From the NCBI RefSeq assembly GCF_001411495.1, contig NZ_CP012981.1:1798001-1862000 (forward strand): 64,000 nucleotides of DNA, written 5' to 3'. A program made the position numbers and the translations under genes. Shown piece by piece: positions 38,922 through 48,017 of the stretch; within the stretch, counting starts at the first letter, position 1, and each line of letters opens with the position of its first letter. Source of the stretch: Burkholderia cepacia ATCC 25416 (GTDB lineage: Bacteria; Pseudomonadota; Gammaproteobacteria; Burkholderiales; Burkholderiaceae). A model generated the notes under the pieces. That model did no database searches. It had not been told where the DNA came from and saw nothing but the letters and a program-made list of their open reading frames with translations.

Positions 38922-39176
38922 AGAACGCGCAATTCTACAGGGGTTCGGGTCGGGATGGCAAGCGGGTGGTTTGGCGCAGAGCAACTGACAGGGCTCGATG
39001 CCGGACCGGCGGCGTCGCGCGCAGTGGCGGGTGAGCCCGCGCTATCCACGGGATCTACCGTCCAGGCTGAAGGCACATCCCTTCGGCGCGCTGTAGCATC
39101 GGAGCCGAATTTCAACGGCCCAATGGATGTGCCGCATAGCCGATGGCGGCAAACAATCGACGGACGAACAGGTTCA

Positions 39177-40082
39177 ATGATGTTGAATATTTTGACCATG
39201 ACCCCCGAGCAGGAACAGGATGCGCGGGCAAAGGCTTTTTATCTGCTCAAGAAATGGACGAGTGTCACGTTCCTGGAATACGCCGTTGGACTTTATCGGG
39301 ACTTTCTCGGCGCGTACGCCAAACAACTGGACACACCGAGCCCAAATCAGGTCGAGCTTGAGGAAGCCTACACGCATGATTTCTCGGGGGCACTGGTGCG
39401 CATGGATCTGGGCATCGATGCACTGCGCCGAGGTCTCGACAAACGAGCCGCATACGACGCGTTGGTTAGAGGAAGCCAGCACGGTGGCGACCTGTTGTTT
39501 GGACGGAGTGCGCTTGAAATCGGTCGTAAATACGATCCGTTTTTTCATTCGCTGGGACTGAAGGACACCAGTTTTTCGGACCTGGTGTATGCCACCGGGT
39601 TCGTGGAGGGGGTATGGATCGAGAGATTGATTTGCTACGCGCTCAAGTGCACGGTCGGATTCGGTTATACCGGGATGCTTGCATACGGAGCACGTGCGGA
39701 TGGCGGGACCCGCGTATTTGAGCACTGGACCTATGAATCCATGTTCGAAAACGCGCCCCTTCCTGCTTGGCGATATTGGCCACCCGGTCGTACCTATCCT
39801 GCATCGCTTCCTCCCTGTCCACCGAAGAACGAATCCGCAAGCGGCGAGGTTTGCAGCGACCAGGAGATTCCTGTCGAGGGGATCTGGGAGCCGTGGTTTG
39901 CGTCCGGCAAGGTGGGCTGTCCGAGTTACTTCCTCAAAGGCAGTGTTGCCCACAAGTACCTGTTGGAAGGTACGAACGACGAGCATGAGGTGCGCTGGCG
40001 GCTGCTTTGGGAAGACAAGCGTTACCGGGACGGCAGCATTCCGGCGGAGGAGGAAACTTACTTCCCCAAGCCTGTCGCCTGA
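39177..40082 (+). CDS. Uncharacterised protein resembling polymorphic-toxin immunity proteins (Imm71/72-like, tentative)
   Basis: About 301 residues, mostly helical by eye, with no signal peptide or membrane segment. The sequence is rich in Trp/Tyr in its second half (FEHWTYESMFENAPLPAWRYWP, GIWEPWFASGKVGCPSYFLKGS, VRWRLLWEDKRYRDG). This style, and its GC content slightly below its neighbours, recall the Imm71/Imm72 immunity families of Burkholderiales; I cannot confirm that by search. The frame is open from 38955; ATG 39177 with ACAGG upstream is the best start. No toxin, VgrG or PAAR gene is adjacent, so it would be an orphan. Confidence 0.6.
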   Translation: MMLNILTMTPEQEQDARAKAFYLLKKWTSVTFLEYAVGLYRDFLGAYAKQLDTPSPNQVELEEAYTHDFSGALVRMDLGIDALRRGLDKRAAYDALVRGSQHGGDLLFGRSALEIGRKYDPFFHSLGLKDTSFSDLVYATGFVEGVWIERLICYALKCTVGFGYTGMLAYGARADGGTRVFEHWTYESMFENAPLPAWRYWPPGRTYPASLPPCPPKNESASGEVCSDQEIPVEGIWEPWFASGKVGCPSYFLKGSVAHKYLLEGTNDEHEVRWRLLWEDKRYRDGSIPAEEETYFPKPVA

Positions 40083-40272
40083 CCGACGCTACGGGGTCTG
40101 CCAGGAGAGCCTTGTCCGCGCACCGGTTACTGACAAAGCCCGACCGCATCGTCAGGCAGCACCGCAGCGCCAACGCCGAACGAAACGCGCCGGCCGTGCG
40201 TGTGCCCGCGGGCCGGTGTCGAAAATAGACGAGTCGGTGTCGGAAGCATGCAAGTCCCGACCACGCTTTCGC

Positions 40273-40306
40273 ACTAACGTGACAAGCCTCTTACACGAAC
40301 GTTAGT
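40273..40306 (+). promoter_or_regulatory. Inverted repeat before the cupin gene
   Basis: ACTAACGT (40273-40280) and its exact complement ACGTTAGT (40299-40306) flank 18 bases, ending 11 bases before the cupin ATG. It could be an operator or a leader hairpin that covers the ribosome-binding site region. Confidence 0.45.
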
Positions 40307-40317
40307 CTGGAGCTGAC

Positions 40318-40662
40318 ATGTCCGATTTCATCACCGTTTTGCGCGAAACCTGCCCGACGCCGGTCCTTGACGCGACCAAGTGGAAGCGTATCGGCGGCGA
40401 TCCGCACACCGTGAACCTCAACGCGTACCTCTCCAAGGACGGCAGCAAGATCATGGGTACCTGGATCTGCACGCCGGGCAAGTTCGAGGTGAACTACGAA
40501 AAATGGGAGTACTGCCACTTCCTCGATGGCTACTGCATCATCACACCGGAAGGCGAGGAGTCGGTGCACCTGAAAGCCGGCGACGTGTTCGTGATCGAAC
40601 CCGGCATGAAGGGGACCTGGGAAGTGGTGGAGACGGTGCGCAAGTACTTCGTCTTTGCCTGA
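40318..40662 (+). CDS. Small cupin-domain protein (Cupin_3 / DUF861 type)
   Basis: A 114-residue single-domain cupin. The beta-barrel pattern is visible as GTWICTPGKFEVNYEKWEYCHFLDGYCIITPEGEESVHLKAGDVFVIEPGMKGTWEV read in pieces: W-x-C-TPG, then the E-Y-C-H-F-L-DG strand and the GDVFVIEPG turn. This is the ureidoglycine-aminohydrolase-like Cupin_3 type; the metal-binding His set is reduced. TGGAGC lies upstream of the ATG. The substrate is unknown. Confidence 0.85.
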   Translation: MSDFITVLRETCPTPVLDATKWKRIGGDPHTVNLNAYLSKDGSKIMGTWICTPGKFEVNYEKWEYCHFLDGYCIITPEGEESVHLKAGDVFVIEPGMKGTWEVVETVRKYFVFA

Positions 40663-41032
40663 GCGGGCCTGAAAATTCGACCACGCATACCGTCGTCGTC
40701 CGGATACCTTCGAGGTTCGCGCCCTCCGGGCGACTGCACGTTTTCGCGCGACAGCGTGGCCGATGCGGTGTGCGCGGTGGGCCGGGGCATTCGTATCGAG
40801 GGGCGCGGTCAAAGCGCCAGCCCCGGCGACGCGGTCGACCGCGTGCTCGCTCAAGCCGGCACACACCGGCGCATTCCGTCCAGCCGGTGCGCCGGCCGAT
40901 TCGAAAAGGCGATCGCCGCGCCGGCCTGCGCGTCATCGCCCAAACCCCTATGATGCAGCGATCCGCCCACCGTTCCGGTCGCATCGCGTACCTCGTTCGC
41001 TTGCGCCGGTCGCCACCCCCGGAATCCCGACC
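40663..41032. other. Intergenic stretch of about 370 bases
   Basis: No gene or terminator was recognised. A possible -10 hexamer TATGAT is at 40949-40954, about 80 bases before the tartrate-dehydratase-like gene, without a clear -35. Confidence 0.3.
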
Positions 41033-42193
41033 ATGCGTATCACCGACATCCGCGAACGCACGATTCCCGTCTCCCGCTATGCCGACCCGGCCATTCCATC
41101 CGGCGGCCTGACGACGAGTGTCGTCGCGCTCACCACCGACGTCGTGCGTGACGGCCGCCCCGTGACGGGCTACGGCTACGCATCGGTCGGCCGCTTCGCG
41201 CAGGGAGGCCTGATCCGCGAACGGTTCGCGCCGCGCCTGCTGGCCGCCGCCGACGCGCTCGCCGACGAAGCCGGCACGAACCTCGACCCGTTCCGCGCGT
41301 GGCGCGCGATGATGGCCGGCGAAAAGCCCGGCGGACACGGCGAACGCTGCGTGGCGATCGGCACGCTCGACATGGCGATCTGGGACGCCGCCGCGAAAAT
41401 CGCCGACCTGCCGCTCAATCGCTTTCTGGCCGACCGGCTTGGACGCACGGCGGCACCGCGCGTGCGTGTGTACGCGGGCGGCGGCTATCGTTATCCGCAC
41501 GACGATCTCGCGCGCCTGTCGGACGAGATGCGCCGCATTGCCGACCTTGGCTACACGCACGCGAAGATCAAGATCGGTGGCGCGGACGTCGCTCAGGACA
41601 GCAGGCGCATCGAAGCGGCCGCCACGCAGTTGGCGGACAGTTCGCATCTCGCGGTCGACGCGATGAACACGTACGACGCGACGACCGTCGATATTGCCGC
41701 TGCGATGCTCGAGCCGTTCGGCCTCTGGTGGTTCGAGGACATCTGCGATCCGCTCGACCTGCCGCTCCAGGCAGGCGTCGCCACGCGCTACGCCCCGCCG
41801 ATCGCGGCCGGCGAAGCGCTGTTCTCGCTCGCGGAAGCGAAGCTGCTCGACCGCTACGGCGGCCTGCGTCCCGACCGCGACGTGCTCGTGTTCGACCCGG
41901 TGCATTGCTACGGGCTGCCGGGATACCTGCAGATCGTCGAGCACTTCGCATCGCGCGGCTGGCGGCGCGACGCGTTCTGGCCACATGGCGGCCACCTGTT
42001 CTCGCTGCATGTCGTCGCAGCGCTCGGGCTCGGCGGTGCGGAAGTCAATCCGTTCGCGTTCGATCCGTTCAGCGGGCTCGCCGATGGCGAAACCGTCGAC
42101 GCAAGTTTTGCGCGCACGCCGCAGGCGCCGGGCATCGGTTTCGAACTGCATGCCGACGCGCATCGCGCGTTTCGCGCGGTATCTGGCCGTTGA
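41033..42193 (+). CDS. Enolase-superfamily dehydratase resembling D(-)-tartrate dehydratase (TarD)
   Basis: A 386-residue member of the mandelate-racemase subgroup. It starts MRITDIRERTIPV as TarD does; NEKPGGHGER-like GEKPGGHGERCVAIGTLDMAIWDA is present. HAKIKIGGA gives the KxK catalytic Lys (near residue 183), and the metal ligands can be read as Asp in AVDAMNTY, Glu in WWFEDICD and Glu in AAGEALFS. FWPHGGHLFSLH carries the acid/base His. It should dehydrate a hydroxy-diacid or sugar acid; tartrate is the best guess from overall similarity. It has no obvious operon partner. Confidence 0.83.
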   Translation: MRITDIRERTIPVSRYADPAIPSGGLTTSVVALTTDVVRDGRPVTGYGYASVGRFAQGGLIRERFAPRLLAAADALADEAGTNLDPFRAWRAMMAGEKPGGHGERCVAIGTLDMAIWDAAAKIADLPLNRFLADRLGRTAAPRVRVYAGGGYRYPHDDLARLSDEMRRIADLGYTHAKIKIGGADVAQDSRRIEAAATQLADSSHLAVDAMNTYDATTVDIAAAMLEPFGLWWFEDICDPLDLPLQAGVATRYAPPIAAGEALFSLAEAKLLDRYGGLRPDRDVLVFDPVHCYGLPGYLQIVEHFASRGWRRDAFWPHGGHLFSLHVVAALGLGGAEVNPFAFDPFSGLADGETVDASFARTPQAPGIGFELHADAHRAFRAVSGR

Positions 42194-42204
42194 CACCCGA
42201 AGCG

Positions 42205-42831
42205 CTAAAGCGCATCGATCGCGAAACGCACCGCGAAGCCGAGCATCATCGTCGCGACGAACAAATCGAGCACGCGCCACGCCAGCGTACGGGCAAACCA
42301 CGCACGACACGCGCGTGCGCCATAGGCGAGCATCAGGAACCACGCGAGCGAAGCCGCCATCGCGCCGAACGCGAACGGCGCGCGTTCGGCGGGCGCGTGA
42401 CTCACGATCACGGTGCCGAGCAGCAGCACGGTATCGATCCACGCATACGGATTGAGCAGCGACACGGCGGCCGTCGCGAGCAGCGTGCGCGACAGCGCGG
42501 GGGCGTGGCGCGCGTGTGAGCCGTCGACGTGCTCCGGCTGCCGCCGCCGGATCGCCGAGCGCAGCGCGAGCAGGCCATAACCGGCGAGATAGGCGATACC
42601 GGCCCACAGCGCGGCCGATGCCACACCGGGATGCCGCGACAGCAGTGCCGACAACCCCTGCGCGCCGAGCGCGATCAGCAGCGCGTCGCTGCCTGCGCAG
42701 ACGAGGGCGATGGAGAGGAGATGGGGGCTCGAGATCGAGCGCTTGATGACGAAGGCGTCCTTGGGGCCGACCGACGTGAACAGGCCGGCGCCAAGCAGCA
42801 GGCCTTCGATGAAGGCGGAGGTGTCGAGCAC
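42205..42831 (-). CDS. LysE/ArgO-family amino-acid exporter
   Basis: A 208-residue inner-membrane protein with six hydrophobic segments. GLLLGAGLFTSVGPKDAFVIKRSI is the N-terminal LysE pattern and SLLNPYAWIDTVLLLGTV is the second conserved Asn-Pro region. Members export basic amino acids such as Lys or Arg. It converges on the tartrate-dehydratase-like gene with only 11 bases between stops. The substrate is not established. Confidence 0.88.
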   Translation of the reverse strand: MLDTSAFIEGLLLGAGLFTSVGPKDAFVIKRSISSPHLLSIALVCAGSDALLIALGAQGLSALLSRHPGVASAALWAGIAYLAGYGLLALRSAIRRRQPEHVDGSHARHAPALSRTLLATAAVSLLNPYAWIDTVLLLGTVIVSHAPAERAPFAFGAMAASLAWFLMLAYGARACRAWFARTLAWRVLDLFVATMMLGFAVRFAIDAL

Positions 42832-42955
42832 GAGCGGGCCGACAACCTCTTAAGCTGAACCGGTGATGGTTACGATGAACGAAACGTTAAGGGGCGCGCG
42901 GGGGCGGTGTCAATGCCACCTGGCGCCCATGCGTCGACGACCGGCAGGCCACCGG

Positions 42956-43297
42956 TCAGTGCGTCGCCGCCTCGCCGAGGTTGAGCGCGACGAGCGCACA
43001 AACGGTCAGCGCGATGCCGGCGAGCTTCAGCGACGACACCGCTTCGTCGAAGCAGACGATGCCGATCACGGCTGTGGCCGCGGTGCTGGCGGCAGCCCAG
43101 CTCGCGTACGCGAGCCCCATTTCGAGCCGCTTCGTCGCGAGCGCCATCAGCCAGACGGCGCAGGCATAACAGACGACGGTGAGCGCGGACGGGAGCGGGC
43201 GGGAAAAGCCGGCCGAGTATTTGAGGCCGACGGAGCCGAGCACTTCGGCGAGGACACTGACGCCCAGCAGAAGCCAGGCAGACTGGAGCGGGGACAC
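42956..43297 (-). CDS. Small multidrug resistance (SMR) family transporter
   Basis: A 113-residue protein with four membrane segments. The first contains the essential Glu in VSVLAEVLGSVGLKYSAGF (near residue 18), and AYASWAAASTAATAVIG is the third segment. The family works as a dual-topology dimer and exports cationic drugs or guanidinium by proton exchange; the subclass cannot be decided here. The start is GTG at 43297, with a perfect AAGGAGG 6 bases before it. Confidence 0.9.
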   Translation of the reverse strand: MSPLQSAWLLLGVSVLAEVLGSVGLKYSAGFSRPLPSALTVVCYACAVWLMALATKRLEMGLAYASWAAASTAATAVIGIVCFDEAVSSLKLAGIALTVCALVALNLGEAATH

Positions 43298-43420
43298 GAA
43301 CGGCCTCCTTCCCCCGACGCTTATACCGAGCGGCGAGGAGAAGTGGAGGTGTCAGCGGTACCCAGAACGAAAGCAGCTTAGTACGCGCGGCGGGGCAATA
43401 CAAGGCATGCGCCGCGCCAG

Positions 43421-44350
43421 TCATGCGCGGTCGGTGTTGCCGGCCGCCCACTCCGGCCGCTGCCCGAGCGTGTCGAACAGCCGGACGATCTCGGCTTTCA
43501 CCTTCTGCACCGCGTTGCTGACGAGCGCCGTATCGTGCCAGCACAGCGACAGGTCGCGCGCGAACAGCCGATGCGCGACCGTCGACAGCTTGAGCTTGCG
43601 CTCCTCGATCTCGACGTGCGCGGCCGTCCACGGCAGGATCGTCACGCCGAGCTGCGCCATCACGGCCGCGAACAGCAGCCCGGTCGAGCTCGCCTCGAAG
43701 CCGATCTCGTACGACAGCCCGGCCTCGCGCATCGCCCATTCGACACGGTTGCGGATCGTGTTCGGCGCGCTCGGCAGGACGAGCGGCATCCGCGCGATCG
43801 CGTCGAGCGGCACGGGATCGTCCGGCACCGGGAATTCGGGCCACGTGATCAGGTACAGCGTTTCCGTCAGCAGCCGGTGGATCGCGATGCCGCGCGTCTC
43901 GACCGCGTCGACGACGATCGCGAGATCGAGCCGCGCGCGTTCGAGCAGCGTGTCGAGATCGGCGCTCGGCGCCTCGATCAGTTCCAGCATGATGCCCGGG
44001 TAGCGGTCGCGCACCGCGCGGGCGAGCGGAATGGCCAGCACGCGCGCGGTGCTCGACGGCATCCCGACCGTCACGCGGCCCTGCGGCGTGTCGGCGTCGC
44101 GGCGCAGCAGCTCGCGCGTGCCGTCGGCCTGGCGCAGCAGTTCGAGCGCGTGCCGGTACAGCGTGCGGCCGGCGGCGGTCGGCGCGACTCCGCGCACGCT
44201 GCGTTCGAGCAGCTGCATCCCGAGATCCTGTTCGAGATTGCGCATCTGCTGGCTCACCGCCGGCTGCGCGACATGCAGCGCCTCGCTCGCATGCGTGACG
44301 TTGCCGCATTCGACGACCTTCACGAAATAGCGCAACTGCCTCAAGTCCAT
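43421..44350 (-). CDS. LysR-type transcriptional regulator
   Basis: A 309-residue LTTR. The winged helix-turn-helix is at residues 1-60 (LRQLRYFVKVVECGNVTHASEALHVAQPAVSQQMRNLEQ read in parts), and the effector domain starts near 92 (GRVTVGMPSSTARVLA), resembling the Cbl/NAC/aromatic-acid-sensing group. The ATG at 44350 opens the conserved MDLRQLRYF; an upstream ATG adds 11 residues. It is divergent from the MFS-CoA-transferase-decarboxylase operon and is its likely regulator. Confidence 0.92.
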   Translation of the reverse strand: MDLRQLRYFVKVVECGNVTHASEALHVAQPAVSQQMRNLEQDLGMQLLERSVRGVAPTAAGRTLYRHALELLRQADGTRELLRRDADTPQGRVTVGMPSSTARVLAIPLARAVRDRYPGIMLELIEAPSADLDTLLERARLDLAIVVDAVETRGIAIHRLLTETLYLITWPEFPVPDDPVPLDAIARMPLVLPSAPNTIRNRVEWAMREAGLSYEIGFEASSTGLLFAAVMAQLGVTILPWTAAHVEIEERKLKLSTVAHRLFARDLSLCWHDTALVSNAVQKVKAEIVRLFDTLGQRPEWAAGNTDRA

Positions 44351-44385
44351 CGCCGTCGTCTCCCGATTCAAGCCATAAGCCAATC

Positions 44386-44439
44386 CGATCGAGCAAGATG
44401 AATATCATATTTTTCCCCGATCGATGGGGTTTCTATACT
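44386..44439 (+). promoter_or_regulatory. Divergent promoter/operator region of the LysR gene and MFS operon
   Basis: CGATCGAG (44387-44394) and CCGATCGATGG (44418-44428) flank an AT-rich core around ATGAATATCATAT, giving a dyad of LysR type. A -10-like TATACT is at 44434-44439. The MFS start is 82 bases further on. Confidence 0.45.
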
Positions 44440-44520
44440 CGTCTCACACAAGAGCCAGCCTGCCGGCCATCCCGGACCGGACGCGGCAAAAGTGCCGGCC
44501 CCGCCGGCAAGGAGACGAAG

Positions 44521-45843
44521 ATGTTCAAGGCGATCGACGCGCCGGCGGCCGGCGCGAAGCCGCGGCGCACGCCGCTCACGCGCGAGCAGGTCAAGGGCTT
44601 CTGGGCCGTGTATGCGGGCTGGGTGCTCGACGGCGTGGATTCGGTGATCTACGCGCTCGTGCTGATTCCCGCGCTGACCGAACTGCTGCCGGCGTCCGGC
44701 ATCGCGGCGACGCCCGCGAATCTCGGGATGTACGGCTCGATCCTGTTCGCGCTGTTCCTGATCGGCTGGGGGCTGTCGTTCATCTGGGGGCCGCTCGCCG
44801 ACCGCTTCGGCCGCGTGCGCACGCTCGCCGCGAGCATCCTGATCTACTCGGTGTTCACCGGCGCGGCCGCGTTCGTGCACGACGTGTGGGCACTGGCCGC
44901 GTGCCGTTTGATCGCCGGGATCGGCGTCGGCGGCGAATGGGCGCTCGCGGGCACCTACGTGGCCGAGAGCTGGCCGGAAGATCGCCGCAAGATGGGCGCC
45001 GGCTACCTGCAGACGGGTTACTACTTCGGCTTCTTCATCGCGGCGTGCCTGAACTACACGATCGGCGCGACCTACGGGTGGCGCGCGATGTTCCTGTGCG
45101 GGCTCGCGCCCGCGCTGCTCGCGGTGTTCACCGTGATGCGCGTGAAGGAGCCCGGCCAGTGGCGCCGGCACGACGCGCGCGACGGCGACGTGGCCGACGC
45201 GCGGCGCGCGCATCCGCTGCGCGAGATCTTCGCGCCGGCCTTCCTGCGCCGCACGCTGACGAGCGCGAGCCTGGTCGGCGTCGCGATCGTCGGGCTGTGG
45301 GCCGGCTCCGTGTACGAGGCGAGCGCGGTCACGACGCTGGCGGCGCGCGCGGGCATCGATCACATCGGCGCGCTGCGGCTCGCGTCGATCGGCGCGGCGA
45401 TCCTGTCGTGCGCGACGATCGCCGGTTGCCTGGTTGCGCCGTGGCTCTCCGAACGGCTTGGCCGGCGCACGGCGCTCGGTGTGTATTTCGCGGGCATGGC
45501 CGGTTCGATCGTGTTCGCGTTCGGCTGGGCGTTCTACCAGCCGAACGGGCTCGCGGCATTCATGGTGTCGCTCGCGTTCCTCGGTTTCTTCGGCGGCAAT
45601 TTCGCGATCTTCTCGTTGTGGCTGCCCGAGCAGTACCCGACACGCGTGCGTGCCACCGCGTTCGCGTTCAACGCATCGGTCGGCCGCTTCATCGGCGCAG
45701 GCGTGAACTTCCTGCTCGGCGCCGCGATTCACGGTTACGGATCGCTCGGCGTGCCGGTCGCATGGACCGCGGCCGCGTTCGGGCTCGGCATCCTGATCCT
45801 GCCGTTCGCGGTCGAAACGCGCCATCAGACGCTGCCCGAATGA
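44521..45843 (+). CDS. MFS transporter of the organic-acid/sugar type
   Basis: A 440-residue transporter with twelve predicted membrane segments. The loop after segment two reads GPLADRFGRVRTL (the MFS RxGRR-type signature) and GIGVGGEWALAGTYVAESWPEDRR is typical of the AAHS/metabolite-H+ symporter group that takes up organic acids. AAGGAGACGAAG precedes the ATG at 44521; the longer frame is not conserved. The two following genes act on CoA thioesters, so the substrate is probably a carboxylate; that is inference from context. Confidence 0.88.
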   Translation: MFKAIDAPAAGAKPRRTPLTREQVKGFWAVYAGWVLDGVDSVIYALVLIPALTELLPASGIAATPANLGMYGSILFALFLIGWGLSFIWGPLADRFGRVRTLAASILIYSVFTGAAAFVHDVWALAACRLIAGIGVGGEWALAGTYVAESWPEDRRKMGAGYLQTGYYFGFFIAACLNYTIGATYGWRAMFLCGLAPALLAVFTVMRVKEPGQWRRHDARDGDVADARRAHPLREIFAPAFLRRTLTSASLVGVAIVGLWAGSVYEASAVTTLAARAGIDHIGALRLASIGAAILSCATIAGCLVAPWLSERLGRRTALGVYFAGMAGSIVFAFGWAFYQPNGLAAFMVSLAFLGFFGGNFAIFSLWLPEQYPTRVRATAFAFNASVGRFIGAGVNFLLGAAIHGYGSLGVPVAWTAAAFGLGILILPFAVETRHQTLPE

Positions 45844-45904
45844 GCGGTGCGCCGCGATCGTTCGGAAACAAGCCACACCCAGTCATCAATATCAGGAGTC
45901 CGGA

Positions 45905-47128
45905 ATGCAGGCATTACAAGGAATCAGGGTCGTCGATCTGAGCCGCGCGCTGTCGGGGCCGTTCTGCTCGATGGTGCTCGCCGATCTCGGCGCCGACGTG
46001 ATCAAGGTCGAGTCGGGGCCGCACGGCGACATGAGCCGCGCGTGGGGGCCGTTCGATCGCGGCGTGAGCACGTACTACCTGTCCTGCAACCGCAACAAGC
46101 GCGGCATCTGCGTGGATTTCCGGCAGCCGGCCGGCCTCGACGTCGTGCGCCGGCTGATCGCGCAGGCCGACGTCGTGATCGAGAATTTCAAGGCCGGCAC
46201 GATGGACGCGATGGGGCTCGGTTACGCCGCGCTGAGCGCGCGCGATCCGCGGCTCGTGATGGGCAGCGTCACCGCGTTCGGCCCGCGCGGCCCGTTGCGC
46301 GACTGGCCGGGCTTCGACCAGATCGCGCAGGGCTACGCGGGGCTGATGAGCCTCACCGGTTTTCCCGACGGCGAGCCGACCCGCACGGGCACCGCGATCG
46401 GCGATCTCAGCTCGGGGATGTGGGTCGCGACCGGCGTGATGGCGGCGCTGTTCGAGCGCGAGCGCACGGGGCGCGGGCAGCATGTCGGCACGTCGCTGCT
46501 CGAAAGCCTCGTGTCGCTGCTGAGCGTGCACGGGCAACGCTACCTGAGCCTCGGCGACGTGCCGCGCCGCACCGGCAATGCGCATGCTGTGATCGCGCCG
46601 TACGGCGTGTTCGAGACGGCCGACGGGCCGCTCAACCTTGCGCCGATCACGACCGACATGTGGCTGCGGCTGTGCCAGTTGCTGGATCTGCCCGAACTGC
46701 CGGACGATCCGCGCTTCGCGACCAACGATGCGCGTGTCGCGCACCGTGACGAACTGAAAGCGCTGCTTGAAGGCCGGTTGCGCACGCGCGGCAAGCGCGA
46801 ATGGACGCAACGCTTCGTCGATGCCGGGCTGCCGGCGGGGCCGATCAATACGCTCGACGAAGTGTTCAACGATCCGCAGCTCGCGCATTGCGGGCTGGTC
46901 GAACCGGTCGTGCATCCGACGCTCGGCACGCTGCGCCAGGTCGTCACGCCGCTCGGCGGGATGGGGGGCGAGGTGCCGGCGCCGCGCACGCGTCATGCGC
47001 CGCCGCTGCTCGGCGAGCACACGGTCGACGTGCTGCGCGAAGCGGGCTACGACGACGACGCGATCGACACGCTGCTGGCCGGGCGCGCGATCTTCCAGGC
47101 GGAAGCGGTGGCGGAGGCCGTGCAATGA
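45905..47128 (+). CDS. Family III CoA-transferase (CaiB/BaiF)
   Basis: A 407-residue class III CoA-transferase. LQGIRVVDLSRALSGPFCSMVLADLGADVIKVE is the classic start, and the catalytic Asp lies in RTGTAIGDLSSGMWVATGVMAAL (near residue 167). The family moves CoA between carboxylic acids through a mixed anhydride. Its stop overlaps the next start as ATGA. With the upstream MFS carrier and the downstream decarboxylase it probably activates an imported acid. Confidence 0.93.
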   Translation: MQALQGIRVVDLSRALSGPFCSMVLADLGADVIKVESGPHGDMSRAWGPFDRGVSTYYLSCNRNKRGICVDFRQPAGLDVVRRLIAQADVVIENFKAGTMDAMGLGYAALSARDPRLVMGSVTAFGPRGPLRDWPGFDQIAQGYAGLMSLTGFPDGEPTRTGTAIGDLSSGMWVATGVMAALFERERTGRGQHVGTSLLESLVSLLSVHGQRYLSLGDVPRRTGNAHAVIAPYGVFETADGPLNLAPITTDMWLRLCQLLDLPELPDDPRFATNDARVAHRDELKALLEGRLRTRGKREWTQRFVDAGLPAGPINTLDEVFNDPQLAHCGLVEPVVHPTLGTLRQVVTPLGGMGGEVPAPRTRHAPPLLGEHTVDVLREAGYDDDAIDTLLAGRAIFQAEAVAEAVQ

Positions 47129-47934
47129 GCGACACGACGAAACACGATGGCGCATCGCGCGTGACGGTCGACATGGTCGGCGAACGGATCGCGCGCGTGC
47201 GGTTCGCGAATCCGGCGCGACGGCATGCGCTCGACGCGCCGTTGCTCGATGCGCTCGTCGCGCGCCTCGATGCGCTGGCCGAACACCGTCCTCCGCCCGT
47301 CGTGATCCTGTCGAACGACGGCAGCGGCGACGTGTGGAGCGCGGGGCACGATCTGCGCGAGCTGGCCGACGATCGCGATCCGCTCGCGTACGGCAAGCCG
47401 CTCGAACGGGCGCTGCGGCGCGTGCGGACTTATCCGGGTGCGGTGATCGCGGCGGTGTCGGGGTCGGCGTGGGGCGGGGCGGTCGATCTCGTGATGAGCT
47501 GCGACCTGGTGGTCGCGGCGCGCGATGCGCGTTTTGCGATGACGCCCGCGAACATCGGCCTGCCGTATTCGACGAGCGGCCTGCTGCGCTTCCACGACAA
47601 CCTGCCGATCCACGTGCTGAAGGAGATGTTCTTCTGCGCGCAGCCGCTCGATGCGGAACGCGCCGCGCATCACGGGCTCGTGAACCGGCTGGCGGAAGCA
47701 GGCGGTGTCGACGATGCGGCGCTCGACGTCGCGCGCACGATCGCCGCGAAGGCGCCGCTCGCGGTGCACGCGGTGAAGGAGCAGTTGCGCGTGCTGCAGG
47801 ACGCGCGGCCGTTGCCGGCCGATGCGTTCGAACGGATCGCCGAGTTGCGCCGGCACGCGTGCGAAGGCGAGGACTTCGACGAGGGGCTGCGCGCGTTTGC
47901 GGAGCGGCGCGCGCCGGTGTTTCGCGGCGGGTAG
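47125..47934 (+). CDS. Crotonase-family decarboxylase resembling methylmalonyl-CoA decarboxylase
   Basis: A 269-residue crotonase-fold protein. VWSAGHDLRELADDRDPLAYGKPL, VSGSAWGGAVDLVMSCDLVVAA and FAMTPANIGLPYSTSGL align well in memory with E. coli ScpB (YgfG), which decarboxylates methylmalonyl-CoA to propionyl-CoA. The HD of SAGHD and the oxyanion glycines are present. ATG 47125 overlaps the CoA-transferase stop, so the two are translationally coupled. The exact acyl group remains to be shown. Confidence 0.85.
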   Translation: MSDTTKHDGASRVTVDMVGERIARVRFANPARRHALDAPLLDALVARLDALAEHRPPPVVILSNDGSGDVWSAGHDLRELADDRDPLAYGKPLERALRRVRTYPGAVIAAVSGSAWGGAVDLVMSCDLVVAARDARFAMTPANIGLPYSTSGLLRFHDNLPIHVLKEMFFCAQPLDAERAAHHGLVNRLAEAGGVDDAALDVARTIAAKAPLAVHAVKEQLRVLQDARPLPADAFERIAELRRHACEGEDFDEGLRAFAERRAPVFRGG

Positions 47935-48017
47935 GGCCGGCGCAGGCCCGCCATTGGCGTGAACAGGCTCCCTGCGTTCACGTGCCCGAGCGGTTCCGCG
48001 GTGCGAGGCGGCGTGCG

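Noticed and set aside
43298-43420. A possible guanidine riboswitch before the SMR gene.
   Set aside because: Neither the ykkC core nor two ACGR-loop hairpins (mini-ykkC) were recognised; only a strong Shine-Dalgarno sequence is clear.
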